Below are positions 1-6,882 of a DNA stretch of 11,140 bases, piece after piece. Both the position numbers and the translations under genes were made by a program. Position 1 is the first letter of the stretch. Each line of letters begins with the position of its first letter. Below the pieces are notes generated by a model. That model did not search any database. It was not told where the DNA came from and saw only the letters and a program-made list of their open reading frames with translations. This DNA is from an uncultured Candidatus Melainabacteria bacterium. GTDB taxonomy: Bacteria; Cyanobacteriota; Vampirovibrionia; LMEP-6097. The stretch is from positions 1 to 11,140 of the forward strand of contig CALBDR010000232.1 of assembly GCA_937927525.1 (NCBI GenBank), written 5' to 3'.

Positions 1-408
1 CAAGAATTTAGTCCACTTACAGAAACTGTACTTAGAGGATTACATCATCAACTATTACAGTATTACCCTAAAGCTGATTTTTATGCTGGTCAGTATAAAA
101 AATTAGAAAATAAAGTCATTTCTCCTAAAGTAGTAGCAAGTTATATATCTATTGATAGACAAATTGAAAAGAACAAAATTCAATACTATAAAGTCTTACA
201 ACAATCTTCTGAAGGAAAGTTTCATCCAGAGCCTAAAGAATACAATTTAGATTCCTTACACTGGTTCTTTATAAAGGTTCTTAAACATTCTATTGAAGAT
301 ATTTATTTCTATCGCTCAAAATATCAAAAATTACAAAAATTAAGTAATTCTGCTATCAGAGTACTAGATAGCTTCAAAGTTTATTCAAAAGCTAGGAGCT
401 GGTTCTGA
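1..408 (+). pseudogene. Fic-family protein remnant lacking the catalytic motif (5' end outside window)
   Basis: An open frame runs in from the left edge (135 codons visible) to a TGA at 406-408. Residues about 3-40 (LTETVLRGLHHQLLQYY, then AGQYKKLENKVIS) resemble the segment of Fic AMP-transferases just before the Fic core, where family members read roughly LTxxxIxxLHxxLL...HRGxYKxLPN. Residues about 47-66 (SYISIDRQIEKNKIQYYKVL) resemble the SSLExVIEENKExYYLAL stretch that normally lies after the HPFxDGNGR catalytic loop, and 'DSLHWFFIKVL' matches the following W..FFL helix. The roughly 90 residues usually between these blocks, including the catalytic loop, are absent, with the apparent junction near residues 38-46 (about 112-138). 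The C-terminal winged-helix region also appears cut short. An active enzyme is therefore unlikely. Seen: the two blocks and no HPFxxGNGR. Inferred: an in-frame internal deletion. The start lies outside the window. Confidence 0.6.
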
Positions 409-431
409 TACTAGATATCAGATTATTTTTT
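404..431 (+). terminator. Intrinsic terminator after the Fic remnant
   Basis: TCTGATA (404-410) and TATCAGA (416-422) form a 7-bp stem around a 5-nt loop, followed by TTATTTTTT (423-431). The stem includes the Fic remnant's TGA stop, and the T-tract runs into the stop codon of the convergent ATPase gene. On the minus strand the hairpin is not followed by T residues, so it acts only for plus-strand transcripts. The stem is short and AT-rich, so strength is uncertain. Confidence 0.5.
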
Positions 432-1659
432 AAAAAACCCCACAAAGAAAATCAATAACATTAACCCTCTTCACGCCCATATAATTATCATCCCAGGATT
501 CATCCATACTCAAAACATACTTAGGATGAGCATCTTCTAGTTTAAGAAGCGGTCTAAACTCTCTTTCCACCACAGTTTCATCACTAAGCAAGTAACAGAC
601 TTGATAATAGATTATCTCATCTCTTTTTTTAGCGACAAAATCTATCTCATAATCATCATACTTTCCTATATAAACTTCATAACCCGCCATTTTAAGATGA
701 AGATAAACTACATTTTCTAATAGAGCATTAATATCTTTTAGGTTAAAACCTAAAAGTGCATTTCTAAAACCAATATCATTAATAAAATACTTTTCCTGAA
801 CCTCTAAAAGTCTTTTCCCTTTTAGGTCATAGCGAGGAACTTTTTTACAGAGCATAGCCGCTTCTAAATGTGAAATATAACTAAGAACCGTATCTACACT
901 AACTTTTATGTTTTGTGATTTATAATAATCTGCTATTTTTTTTGCTGAAAAAATTTTCGCGATATTATCAAAGATAAAGCTATAAATGTTTTCAAGCACT
1001 CTTACATTTCTAATTTCATATCTAGCGACTAAATCTTTTAAAACTATAGTACTAAAAATAGCATTTATTAATTTATAGATATTCTCTCTATTCAAGTCAA
1101 ACTCATGAATTCCAGGTAAGCCCCCGAACTCCAAATAATTCATGAATTCTTTTTTCAAATTTAATTTCTTAGAATTTTTTCTCCTAGCCTTTCTTAAAGA
1201 TCTTTTCCTGAATTCCAGAAACTCATTAAAAGACAATGGATAAAGGTAAAACTCGACATAACGCCCTGAAATTAAAGTCGATAATTCAGAAGATAGTAAT
1301 TCAGAATTAGAACCAGTAATATAAATATCAAAATTACCAGAACCTTGGTAAGAAGCTATGACCTTCTCCCAGCCCGAAATATCTTGAATCTCATCTATGA
1401 ATAAATATGTTTTCTTTCTTTTATCGATTTTAGAACTAACGTATTCATCTAAATCATTAAAATCTTTAATACCTTTAAAATCTAAATTTTCTTTATCGAT
1501 ATAAACTATCTGTTTTTCTTTACCGATAAGATTTATAATCTGCCTTAAAAAGAAACTCTTACCACTTCTACGCATACCGATAATAACTTTAATTACAGAC
1601 TTATCTATAAAAGGTTTGATAGTTTTTAAGTAATTTTTACGTAGTAAAGCCTTAGTCAC
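430..1659 (-). CDS. AAA+ family ATPase with DUF4143 C-terminal region
   Basis: This 409-residue protein is a typical AAA_14/DUF4143 ATPase. Walker A is GMRRSGKS (28-35), Walker B is YLFIDE ending in D89-E90, sensor 1 is ITGSNS (N118), and ISGR places a likely arginine finger at R133 before the family's YLYPLSFNEF stretch. Residues about 235-300 look like a winged helix. The C-terminal part (about 311-409) has an EIDFVA...YYQV core resembling the PD-(D/E)xK-like fold of the family, but the usual E-x-K is Q-V-C, so nuclease activity is doubtful. These proteins are common accessory genes in bacteria and archaea with no firmly known role. The start is GTG at 1657-1659; a TATAAT box sits 7 nt upstream and there is no Shine-Dalgarno, so the mRNA is probably leaderless. 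Length is normal and the gene looks intact. Its promoter overlaps a palindrome repeated three times upstream. Confidence 0.85.
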   Translation of the reverse strand: MTKALLRKNYLKTIKPFIDKSVIKVIIGMRRSGKSFFLRQIINLIGKEKQIVYIDKENLDFKGIKDFNDLDEYVSSKIDKRKKTYLFIDEIQDISGWEKVIASYQGSGNFDIYITGSNSELLSSELSTLISGRYVEFYLYPLSFNEFLEFRKRSLRKARRKNSKKLNLKKEFMNYLEFGGLPGIHEFDLNRENIYKLINAIFSTIVLKDLVARYEIRNVRVLENIYSFIFDNIAKIFSAKKIADYYKSQNIKVSVDTVLSYISHLEAAMLCKKVPRYDLKGKRLLEVQEKYFINDIGFRNALLGFNLKDINALLENVVYLHLKMAGYEVYIGKYDDYEIDFVAKKRDEIIYYQVCYLLSDETVVEREFRPLLKLEDAHPKYVLSMDESWDDNYMGVKRVNVIDFLCGVF

Positions 1660-1662
1660 TAT

Positions 1663-1756
1663 TTCGATTATACCCGAAATAAATATAGTTTAAACTTTTT
1701 CTTCGACTATAATCGAAACCATAAACAAAAAATATTTCTCTTCGACTATAGTCGAA
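1663..1756. repeat. Three palindromes at exact 39-bp spacing (operator-like array)
   Basis: Three 16-bp inverted repeats lie at 1663-1678 (TTCGATTATACCCGAA), 1702-1717 (TTCGACTATAATCGAA) and 1741-1756 (TTCGACTATAGTCGAA). The third is a perfect palindrome; the second differs from it at one base. Starts are 39 bp apart both times, leaving two 23-nt AT-rich spacers that share little beyond a TTTnTC just before the next palindrome; ACC follows copies two and three. The array fills the gap between the end of the sulfatase gene and the start of the ATPase gene, both on the minus strand. Copy one overlaps the ATPase -10 box. Most likely they are binding sites for a dimeric regulator, possibly the ATPase's own winged helix; that is inference. 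Iterons or hairpins acting on sulfatase transcripts are alternatives. Confidence 0.7.
1667..1672 (-). promoter_or_regulatory. -10 box of the ATPase gene, inside palindrome copy one
   Basis: The minus strand reads TATAAT here, 7 nt before the GTG start at 1659. Transcription would begin at or next to the start codon, giving a leaderless mRNA. The box lies across the centre of the palindrome at 1663-1678, so a protein bound there would block RNA polymerase. I see no convincing -35 hexamer. Confidence 0.5.
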
Positions 1757-1764
1757 ACCTGCAA

Positions 1765-3165
1765 CTAATGAACAAAAACTTCCTCAGGAAGCGCTTTATG
1801 ATTATCATCAGGCAGAAAACCCTTTAACCTTTTCTTCACACGCTTCAAAGATTTATACTCAGCTAAATTAAAAAACTCATTAGGATCAAATTTTTTATCG
1901 TAGAGTTCTTCAGAACCATCTTTATATCTAGTATAACGCCAGCGAATTCCTCTTACAGAGTGATTCTTATAATCCATAGTCGTTAAAGCATGATTATCCC
2001 AAATCGCATTCTCCGTGAACATTATTTGCAATAAAGACTGTCCTTCTAAATGGTCAAGTTTAGGTAAATTTAAAGAATCAATAATAGTCGGAAAAACATC
2101 AAGTAAACTAACTACACATTTATTTTTGATAGCTTTCTGTCCAGGAAAAGAAAACATAAGTGGTACATGTGTTGTTTTTTCCCAGAGTGCATGTTTATTC
2201 CAATGATGCTTTTCACCTAAATGATAGCCATGGTCACTCCATAAAACAATAATAGTATCTTTAGCATTAGGACTAGCGTAAAAAGCTTCTAAAAGCTCCC
2301 CTAGCTTTTCGTCCATATAACTTACTCCCACCAAATAGGCTTGAATAGCCTTTTTCCACTCACCTTGCTCTATTACTTTTTCATGGTAGTTTGATTGATC
2401 AAAAGCATTATATTGTATAGCAAAAGTCTTTGCAGAATCTGGTAAATCAGAAAGAATATAATCAGGTTCCTCTGGTTTCTTTATTTTAGATAAGGAAATT
2501 GCATGCTTATCATATATTTCTTTAGTGTAAAACCAGGGTAGGTGTGGGTTATGAAAACCTACAGCTAAAAAAGTAGGCTGATCAAATTCTTCAGAAACAT
2601 ACTCTAAAGCTTTATCCGTGACTAATCTATCTCTTAAATCTAAAAACTTCTCTTTTACAACTCCCCAGTTACGAGGCCAGATATTATGTGATTTTTTAGT
2701 CGCTAAACGATTCTTTTCATAACCATGATAAATATCCCAAGCAGATTCTTGATTTTGAGTACCATGAAAAATTTTGCCGACCCCTATAGTTTTATAACCA
2801 AACTTCTTAAGGTAAGTCATAATATTTAAGTACTTATTTTCGACTAAAAGTGAGTTTGTAGTATTAAGATAAACCCCTGTACTACTAGGTTTTAAACCAG
2901 TTAATAAAGAAAACCTCGAAGGGTTACATAAAGTAGAACTGGTAAAAGCATTTTTGAAAACAGTCGATTTTTCAGCCAACTTATCTAAATTAGGTGTAGA
3001 AACTATCGCTTCTTCATCAAGAATCGGAATCATGTCATTTAAATCATCTATTGCAATAAATAAAATATTAGGTTTCTTTGTTTGCTTCGCAAGCACTTTA
3101 AAATCAGTTAGTAACACTGATAGTGCACAAATTAAAACTAAAAATAGCTTTGTCCCATTGAACAT
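1765..3165 (-). CDS. Secreted sulfatase, iduronate-2-sulfatase-like
   Basis: The 466-residue product hydrolyses sulfate esters, judged from the type I (formylglycine) sulfatase fold. Residues 1-26 are a signal peptide (hydrophobic core about 7-19, likely cleavage after VLA), so it acts outside the cytoplasm. The mature protein opens with KPNILFIAIDDLND; D40 and D41 are the expected metal ligands. The active-site signature is C80-N-P-S-R84, so C80 should become formylglycine. HNPHLPW and SDHGYHLGEKHHWNKHALWE provide further metal and substrate residues and point to the iduronate-2-sulfatase branch. The true substrate is unknown; a host or algal sulfated glycan is only a guess. The Cys-type site implies a formylglycine-generating enzyme or anaerobic maturase elsewhere. 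Length is normal for the family. The start is ATG at 3163-3165 with no Shine-Dalgarno and an extended -10 box 10 nt upstream. It runs divergently from the Bat operon. Confidence 0.9.
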   Translation of the reverse strand: MFNGTKLFLVLICALSVLLTDFKVLAKQTKKPNILFIAIDDLNDMIPILDEEAIVSTPNLDKLAEKSTVFKNAFTSSTLCNPSRFSLLTGLKPSSTGVYLNTTNSLLVENKYLNIMTYLKKFGYKTIGVGKIFHGTQNQESAWDIYHGYEKNRLATKKSHNIWPRNWGVVKEKFLDLRDRLVTDKALEYVSEEFDQPTFLAVGFHNPHLPWFYTKEIYDKHAISLSKIKKPEEPDYILSDLPDSAKTFAIQYNAFDQSNYHEKVIEQGEWKKAIQAYLVGVSYMDEKLGELLEAFYASPNAKDTIIVLWSDHGYHLGEKHHWNKHALWEKTTHVPLMFSFPGQKAIKNKCVVSLLDVFPTIIDSLNLPKLDHLEGQSLLQIMFTENAIWDNHALTTMDYKNHSVRGIRWRYTRYKDGSEELYDKKFDPNEFFNLAEYKSLKRVKKRLKGFLPDDNHKALPEEVFVH

Positions 3166-3175
3166 TAATACTTGT

Positions 3176-3184
3176 ATTCTATCA
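3176..3184 (-). promoter_or_regulatory. Extended -10 promoter of the sulfatase gene
   Basis: The minus strand reads TGA-TAGAAT, an extended -10 element. The hexamer ends 10 nt before the sulfatase ATG, so the 5' leader would be only a few nucleotides. No clear -35 is visible, which is tolerable for extended -10 promoters. It sits one base from the opposing promoter at 3186-3194. Confidence 0.45.
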
Positions 3185-3185
3185 C

Positions 3186-3194
3186 TGATATAAT
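3186..3194 (+). promoter_or_regulatory. Extended -10 promoter of the Bat operon
   Basis: TGA-TATAAT is a near-consensus extended -10 element. The hexamer ends 10 nt before the ATG at 3205, so the transcript should have almost no leader, and no Shine-Dalgarno is present. It lies back to back with the sulfatase promoter, one base away, with the same 10-nt distance to the start codon, so the two promoters probably exclude each other. Confidence 0.55.
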
Positions 3195-3204
3195 TTCATA
3201 CTGA

Positions 3205-3741
3205 ATGGACGAAGCTACTAAAGAAAAGCTAATTAATAGCTTGAAAGATATACATGGTTTTGTAGAAATTCAGATACCACTTTGGTGGCTTATAACTTTT
3301 AGCGTCATTATTCTAATCCCAATAATTTATTTTATTTGGAAGAAATATAAAAAAGATATCGTCACCGATACTAGAACTAAAACTGAAATTATTCTAGACG
3401 AAATAAAATCTCTTGAACAAGAAAATAACACAAAGAATTTTTATATTAATTACTCTGAGCTAACTAGAGAATATTTTGATTATAGATTTGGACTTAACTT
3501 TGTTGATAAAACAACAAAAGAAATCGAAAAAGAGATTTATAAATTTGAAGAAATTGCTACTAATCAAGCAAAACTATTTATAAAAAGCTTAGAAAGAGCA
3601 GACCTAGCTAAATTTGCAAAAAAAGAATTTAAAGAAGAAGAAAAACTTCAAGATCTATATGATGCTATAGAACTAATTTATAAAATAGAAGAAAAAATTA
3701 CTACAAAGAATAATGAAGAAAAGGAATTAGAAATATCATGA
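3205..3741 (+). CDS. DUF4381-like single-pass membrane protein of the Bat locus
   Basis: This 178-residue protein has one membrane segment (about 24-46, starting IPLWWLITFSVIILIP) followed by KKYKK, which places the long C-terminal part in the cytoplasm. That part is a helical domain of the DUF4381 type, with features such as YSELTREYFDYRFGL (82-96) and SLERADLAKFAKKEF (128-142) that match the family's pattern of a helix before a short 'D..KFA' motif. In other bacteria such proteins sit between a MoxR/DUF58 gene pair and the vWA genes, and are thought to be part of the same membrane complex; their biochemical role is unknown. Here it is the first gene of the operon and overlaps batA by ATGA, indicating translational coupling. 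The start at 3205 is supported by the extended -10 box 10 nt upstream. The family call rests on context plus weak motif resemblance. Confidence 0.7.
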   Translation: MDEATKEKLINSLKDIHGFVEIQIPLWWLITFSVIILIPIIYFIWKKYKKDIVTDTRTKTEIILDEIKSLEQENNTKNFYINYSELTREYFDYRFGLNFVDKTTKEIEKEIYKFEEIATNQAKLFIKSLERADLAKFAKKEFKEEEKLQDLYDAIELIYKIEEKITTKNNEEKELEIS

Positions 3742-4727
3742 GTTTTGCAGATCCACTATATTTTATTCTCTTTCTAGTTTTACTAATTGTTATTTTCCTA
3801 TACTTCAAACAATCAAAATTAACTAGTATTCAAATCAGCTATTCTTATCCTAATGAAAGTTTTAATAACATAGCTGATAAAATCCTTTACCATCTTCCTT
3901 TTATACTAAGGATACTAAGTATCAGCTTAATCATAATTTGCTTAGCTAGACCTCAATTAGGACAAAGCTTTTCAACAAACAAAAATCTAGGTTTAGATAT
4001 AATCTTAGCTATCGATACTTCTCAAAGCATGTCAGCACTTGACTTAAAGCTAAATAATCAAAACGTAAATAGACTTACTGTAGTAAAAAAAATCCTAAAA
4101 GATTTCATCTTTAAAAGACCCGATGATAGATTAGGTTTAATAGTCTTTGGCGATGAAGCATACACCCAATGCCCTATAACTAGAGACCATAGTGCGATCA
4201 TAAATTTAATCAACTATATCGACATCGGTATAGCTGGTAAATCCACTGCTATAGGTTCAGCTATAGCTCTAGGCGTAAAACGTTTAAAAGATTTAAAAGC
4301 TAAATCTAAAATTTTAATCCTAATGACTGACGGTCAAAATACCTCAGGATCGATCTCTCCTAATATGGCAAGTAAACTTGCTGAAGAATTTAAAATTAAA
4401 ATTTATACCATTGGCATCGGTCAAGATGGAGAGGTGCCCTTTGTAGTTGATACCCCATTTGGTAAAAAAGCAATTAAACAAAATGTAACCATAGATGAAG
4501 AAACACTAATAGAAATCGCTGAGAAAACTGGTGCCAAATATTACCGAGCGCAAAGCACCGAGGAACTTACAGCTATATATAATGAAATCAATAAATTAGA
4601 AAAAACAGAAGTAGAGATAAAAGAATATACTAACTATAAAGATATTTATGAATACTTTTTATGGACAGCTTTTGCGTTATTCATTTTAGAAATAGTTTTG
4701 TCTAATACATTATTAAAGAGGTTATAA
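3738..4727 (+). CDS. batA: BatA-like membrane protein with von Willebrand A domain
   Basis: This 329-residue protein has the standard BatA layout: membrane segments at about 6-22 and 54-71, a cytosol-excluded vWA domain at about 86-285, and a C-terminal membrane segment at about 304-322. The MIDAS metal site is complete: D93-T-S95-Q-S97, T170 and the MTDG loop with D198, so ligand binding by a divalent metal is expected. Bat proteins are membrane complexes linked to stress or oxygen tolerance in Bacteroides and to envelope or virulence traits elsewhere; the exact ligand is not known. It overlaps the DUF4381 gene by 4 bp and abuts the next gene directly. The only ribosome-site candidate, AAGGAA at 3721-3726, is 11 nt from the ATG, so coupling to the previous gene's translation probably matters more. 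The gene looks intact. Confidence 0.88.
   Translation: MSFADPLYFILFLVLLIVIFLYFKQSKLTSIQISYSYPNESFNNIADKILYHLPFILRILSISLIIICLARPQLGQSFSTNKNLGLDIILAIDTSQSMSALDLKLNNQNVNRLTVVKKILKDFIFKRPDDRLGLIVFGDEAYTQCPITRDHSAIINLINYIDIGIAGKSTAIGSAIALGVKRLKDLKAKSKILILMTDGQNTSGSISPNMASKLAEEFKIKIYTIGIGQDGEVPFVVDTPFGKKAIKQNVTIDEETLIEIAEKTGAKYYRAQSTEELTAIYNEINKLEKTEVEIKEYTNYKDIYEYFLWTAFALFILEIVLSNTLLKRL
4715..4721 (+). promoter_or_regulatory. Ribosome binding site for the batB-batC fusion gene
   Basis: AAAGAGG lies 6 nt before the ATG at 4728 and within the last codons of batA. This is one of the clear Shine-Dalgarno sites in the window; genes that open transcripts lack one. Confidence 0.6.
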
Positions 4728-6395
4728 ATGAATATAAAAAATCCTGAATTTCTGATACTTTATCTATTAATACCAGCTTTGATTTTTTTCTTATATTACT
4801 CATACAAGAGCTCTAAAAAGAATCTTCTCAAGTTCTGTTCTCTAGAGAAATTAAAAGAAATAATTCCTTCTTTTAATAAAAAGTTTTTAATTAGTAAATT
4901 TATAATCCTAAGTCTCTCATTGCTTTTCATAATCACAGCAATAATCTCACCTAGATGGGGATATGACTGGAAAGAAATAGAGAAAAAGGGTGCAAATATT
5001 TTTATAGCTTTAGATCTTTCTAAAAGTATGCTTGCAGATGACATAAGTCCATCTAGACTCTTTAGAGCAAAATTAGAAATAGAAAAATTAATTAATATAC
5101 TTGATGGTGACAGAGTGGGTTTCATTATTTTTGCTGGTAGCAGTTATTTACAATCACCTCTTACTCACGATTATATAATGGTAAAAAACTGGATTAAGGA
5201 AATTAATATTGAATCTATTCAAAATCCAGGAACCTCGATCAAATCAGCTATTGAAACTGCTATTAAAGGTTTTTCTCATGTAGATATAGGTTCAAAAATA
5301 CTTATATTAATTAGTGATGGCGAAGAACAAGATGAAAAAACTAAAGAAATGGCTCAAGAAGCTAAAAAGCAAGGAATAAAAATAGTAAGTATAGGAGTAG
5401 GATCATCTAAAGGTGCACCTATAAAATACCATGGATCACTTATAAAAGATGATAAGGAGGAAATTGTAATCTCAAGATTAAACGATTCTATGCTTAAAGA
5501 AATTGCTTCAATCACTGATGGGAAGTATATTAGATCAAGATCAGGAGACTTTCATTTAGAGCAACTTTATAGAAATTTTATTAGAGGTGAAAATGAATCA
5601 GTAAAATTAAAATCAGGAAAAATCCAGAAATGGAAAGAAAGTTTTCAAATATTTCTAAGTATTGCTTTCATTTTACTAATACTTGAAATCTGTTTAGGGA
5701 TTAACTTTAAAAATTTCTTTTCAGCTTTGCTAATAATATTACTTCTTAGTAATGCAAGTCCTTCACATGCTTTTATAAATATCAATAAATTAAAAGCAAA
5801 TAATGATTTAAAGAAAAGTAAATTCAGTAAAGCAAAAGAAAATTATATTAAAGAACTAGCTAAAAACCCGAAGGATAGTAGATTAAACTACCATTTAGGA
5901 GTTTGTATGTATAAAGAAAATAACTTTGATCAAGCGCAAAACTTCTTTAATCAAAGTATTAGTAATAATCCTAAAGAAAATTCCCTTAAACAAAAATCTT
6001 TCTATAACTTAGGAAACACACTCTTTAAAAAACAAGAATACAAAAATGCTATTTTCAACTATGAACAAGCTTTAAAAATAGACCCAGAAGATAAAAAAGC
6101 AGAATTCAATTTAAAGCTTGCTAAAAAACTTCTGGAAGAAGAGAATAAAGAAAAAGAAAATAACGAAGATAAAGATCAGAATAACGAAAATAAAGATCAG
6201 GATAAGAAAAAACAAGATCAAAAAGATAAGCAAGATCAAAAGAACAAAGAAGAACAAGAAAAAAATAAAGATAAGCTATCAAAACAAGAACTTGAAAACC
6301 TTTTAATGCAAATAAAAGAAAATAAACTTCCCAAAAACCCTGAGCAGCAAGCTCAACAAGAAAATAATAATTCAAAGAAATTAAAACCTTGGTAA
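4728..6395 (+). CDS. batB: BatB-BatC fusion: vWA domain plus TPR repeats
   Basis: The 555-residue protein joins two Bat components. Residues 1-325 are BatB-like: membrane segments at about 8-24 and 53-73, a vWA domain (about 88-285) with a complete MIDAS (D96-L-S98-K-S100, T169, ISDG with D197), then a membrane segment at about 306-324. A second hydrophobic stretch (about 329-342) ends in NASPSHA-F (342-349), which resembles a signal peptide with a signal-peptidase site. After it come TPR units at about 352-385, 386-418 and 422-455, where NLGNTLFKKQEYKNAIFNYE and ALKIDPEDKKAE are typical of BatC. A Lys/Asp/Gln/Glu linker (about 466-517) and a short LENLLMQIKE helix close it. Fused vWA-TPR proteins are known in proteobacteria. 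Whether the TPR part is cleaved and released is unknown. No BatD gene follows. The start has AAAGAGG 6 nt upstream. Confidence 0.88.
   Translation: MNIKNPEFLILYLLIPALIFFLYYSYKSSKKNLLKFCSLEKLKEIIPSFNKKFLISKFIILSLSLLFIITAIISPRWGYDWKEIEKKGANIFIALDLSKSMLADDISPSRLFRAKLEIEKLINILDGDRVGFIIFAGSSYLQSPLTHDYIMVKNWIKEINIESIQNPGTSIKSAIETAIKGFSHVDIGSKILILISDGEEQDEKTKEMAQEAKKQGIKIVSIGVGSSKGAPIKYHGSLIKDDKEEIVISRLNDSMLKEIASITDGKYIRSRSGDFHLEQLYRNFIRGENESVKLKSGKIQKWKESFQIFLSIAFILLILEICLGINFKNFFSALLIILLLSNASPSHAFININKLKANNDLKKSKFSKAKENYIKELAKNPKDSRLNYHLGVCMYKENNFDQAQNFFNQSISNNPKENSLKQKSFYNLGNTLFKKQEYKNAIFNYEQALKIDPEDKKAEFNLKLAKKLLEEENKEKENNEDKDQNNENKDQDKKKQDQKDKQDQKNKEEQEKNKDKLSKQELENLLMQIKENKLPKNPEQQAQQENNNSKKLKPW
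6130..6288 (+). repeat. Low-complexity repeats coding the charged linker of the BatB-BatC fusion
   Basis: Short irregular units built around AAAGATCA, CAAGATCA and GAAAATAAAG recur here and code for a stretch rich in Lys, Asp, Gln, Glu and Asn. A polar linker at this place is typical of BatC-type proteins. The imperfect units suggest growth by slippage, so length may vary between strains. Other frames stay open through it, but they are by-products of the composition. Confidence 0.55.
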
Positions 6396-6397
6396 TT

Positions 6398-6406
6398 TGC
6401 TAAAAT
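6398..6406 (+). promoter_or_regulatory. Extended -10 promoter for the small membrane protein gene
   Basis: TGC-TAAAAT sits in the 18-nt gap after the batBC stop codon. Its hexamer ends 7 nt before the ATG at 6414, with no Shine-Dalgarno between, so an mRNA starting at the ATG is expected. No -35 is evident. Readthrough from the Bat operon is also possible. Confidence 0.4.
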
Positions 6407-6413
6407 CATTCAA

Positions 6414-6854
6414 ATGACACCAGCACGCTTTAGTTTACTTTTAGCAGGAATAATTTGGTTAAGTGTAGGATTTAGAATTGGATCTAGAGCCATGGGATGG
6501 CTTGAACCATACTTCGTAGAACCTAACTGGATGTTATCACTACTTTTCGTATCTCTAGTTATTGGAGTTATAAAATCATCTACTGTTCTAAAAAAGGCGT
6601 GTCTAAGAAATATCGCAAACTTAGATAAAATCGATTCAAATCCTCTTAACTATTTAAAAGGTTTCTTAATTTTATTCGGAGCTAGAGGAGTTATTACTAT
6701 TCTACTTATGATCGCACTCGGGTTTCTCCTAAGATTTCTAAAAGAAATAGGATATGACCCTTATAATATATTCGGATTTATCTATATGGGAATAGCACTA
6801 GCCTTGGCTTTTGCATCAAGATTTTATTTTTCTGAATTTACAAAGCAAAAATAA
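6414..6854 (+). CDS. Hypothetical four-helix membrane protein
   Basis: I do not recognise a named family. The 146-residue product is strongly hydrophobic, with likely membrane segments at about 7-25, 39-55, 83-108 and 117-136. Between segments two and three lies a basic stretch with KSSTVLKKACLRNIANL (54-70), and the C-terminus is EFTKQK. The pattern 'IGVIKSSTVLKK...R' followed by a long membrane segment reminds me of small uncharacterised membrane proteins seen in Chlamydiae and relatives, but this is a memory-level resemblance. There are no obvious catalytic residues. It lies between the Bat operon and the S1 operon, 18 nt after batBC and 28 nt before the S1 gene, on the same strand. It appears to have its own extended -10 element and a leaderless start. 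Confidence 0.7.
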   Translation: MTPARFSLLLAGIIWLSVGFRIGSRAMGWLEPYFVEPNWMLSLLFVSLVIGVIKSSTVLKKACLRNIANLDKIDSNPLNYLKGFLILFGARGVITILLMIALGFLLRFLKEIGYDPYNIFGFIYMGIALALAFASRFYFSEFTKQK

Positions 6855-6861
6855 GTTAGAA

Positions 6862-6867
6862 TATAAT
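6862..6867 (+). promoter_or_regulatory. -10 box of the S1-domain operon
   Basis: TATAAT lies in the 28-nt gap before the S1 gene and ends 15 nt before its ATG at 6883. A transcript starting about 7 nt downstream of the box would have a leader of about 8 nt, with no Shine-Dalgarno. No convincing -35 is seen. Confidence 0.4.
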
Positions 6868-6882
6868 ATTACGTATTGATTT

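Noticed and set aside
1663..1756. Possible small CRISPR array (three near-identical units at constant spacing)
   Set aside because: The repeated part is only 16-19 bp and palindromic, the spacers are short, AT-rich 23-mers, there are just three units, and no cas gene is in the window. Overlap with a -10 box fits operators better.
2839..2846. TTCGACTA half-site inside the sulfatase gene, matching the palindrome arm
   Set aside because: It is a single 8-base match without the second arm and lies in coding sequence, so chance is enough.
2015..3193. Plus-strand ORFs inside the sulfatase gene
   Set aside because: They are antisense to a gene with intact motifs and have no recognisable domain or start signal.
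6118..6375. Two out-of-frame ORFs, one on each strand, over the linker of the BatB-BatC fusion
   Set aside because: They arise from low-complexity A/G-rich repeats, have no ribosome site, and translate to biased Lys/Ile or Leu/Phe/Tyr strings, while the TPR fusion frame is clearly the coding one.
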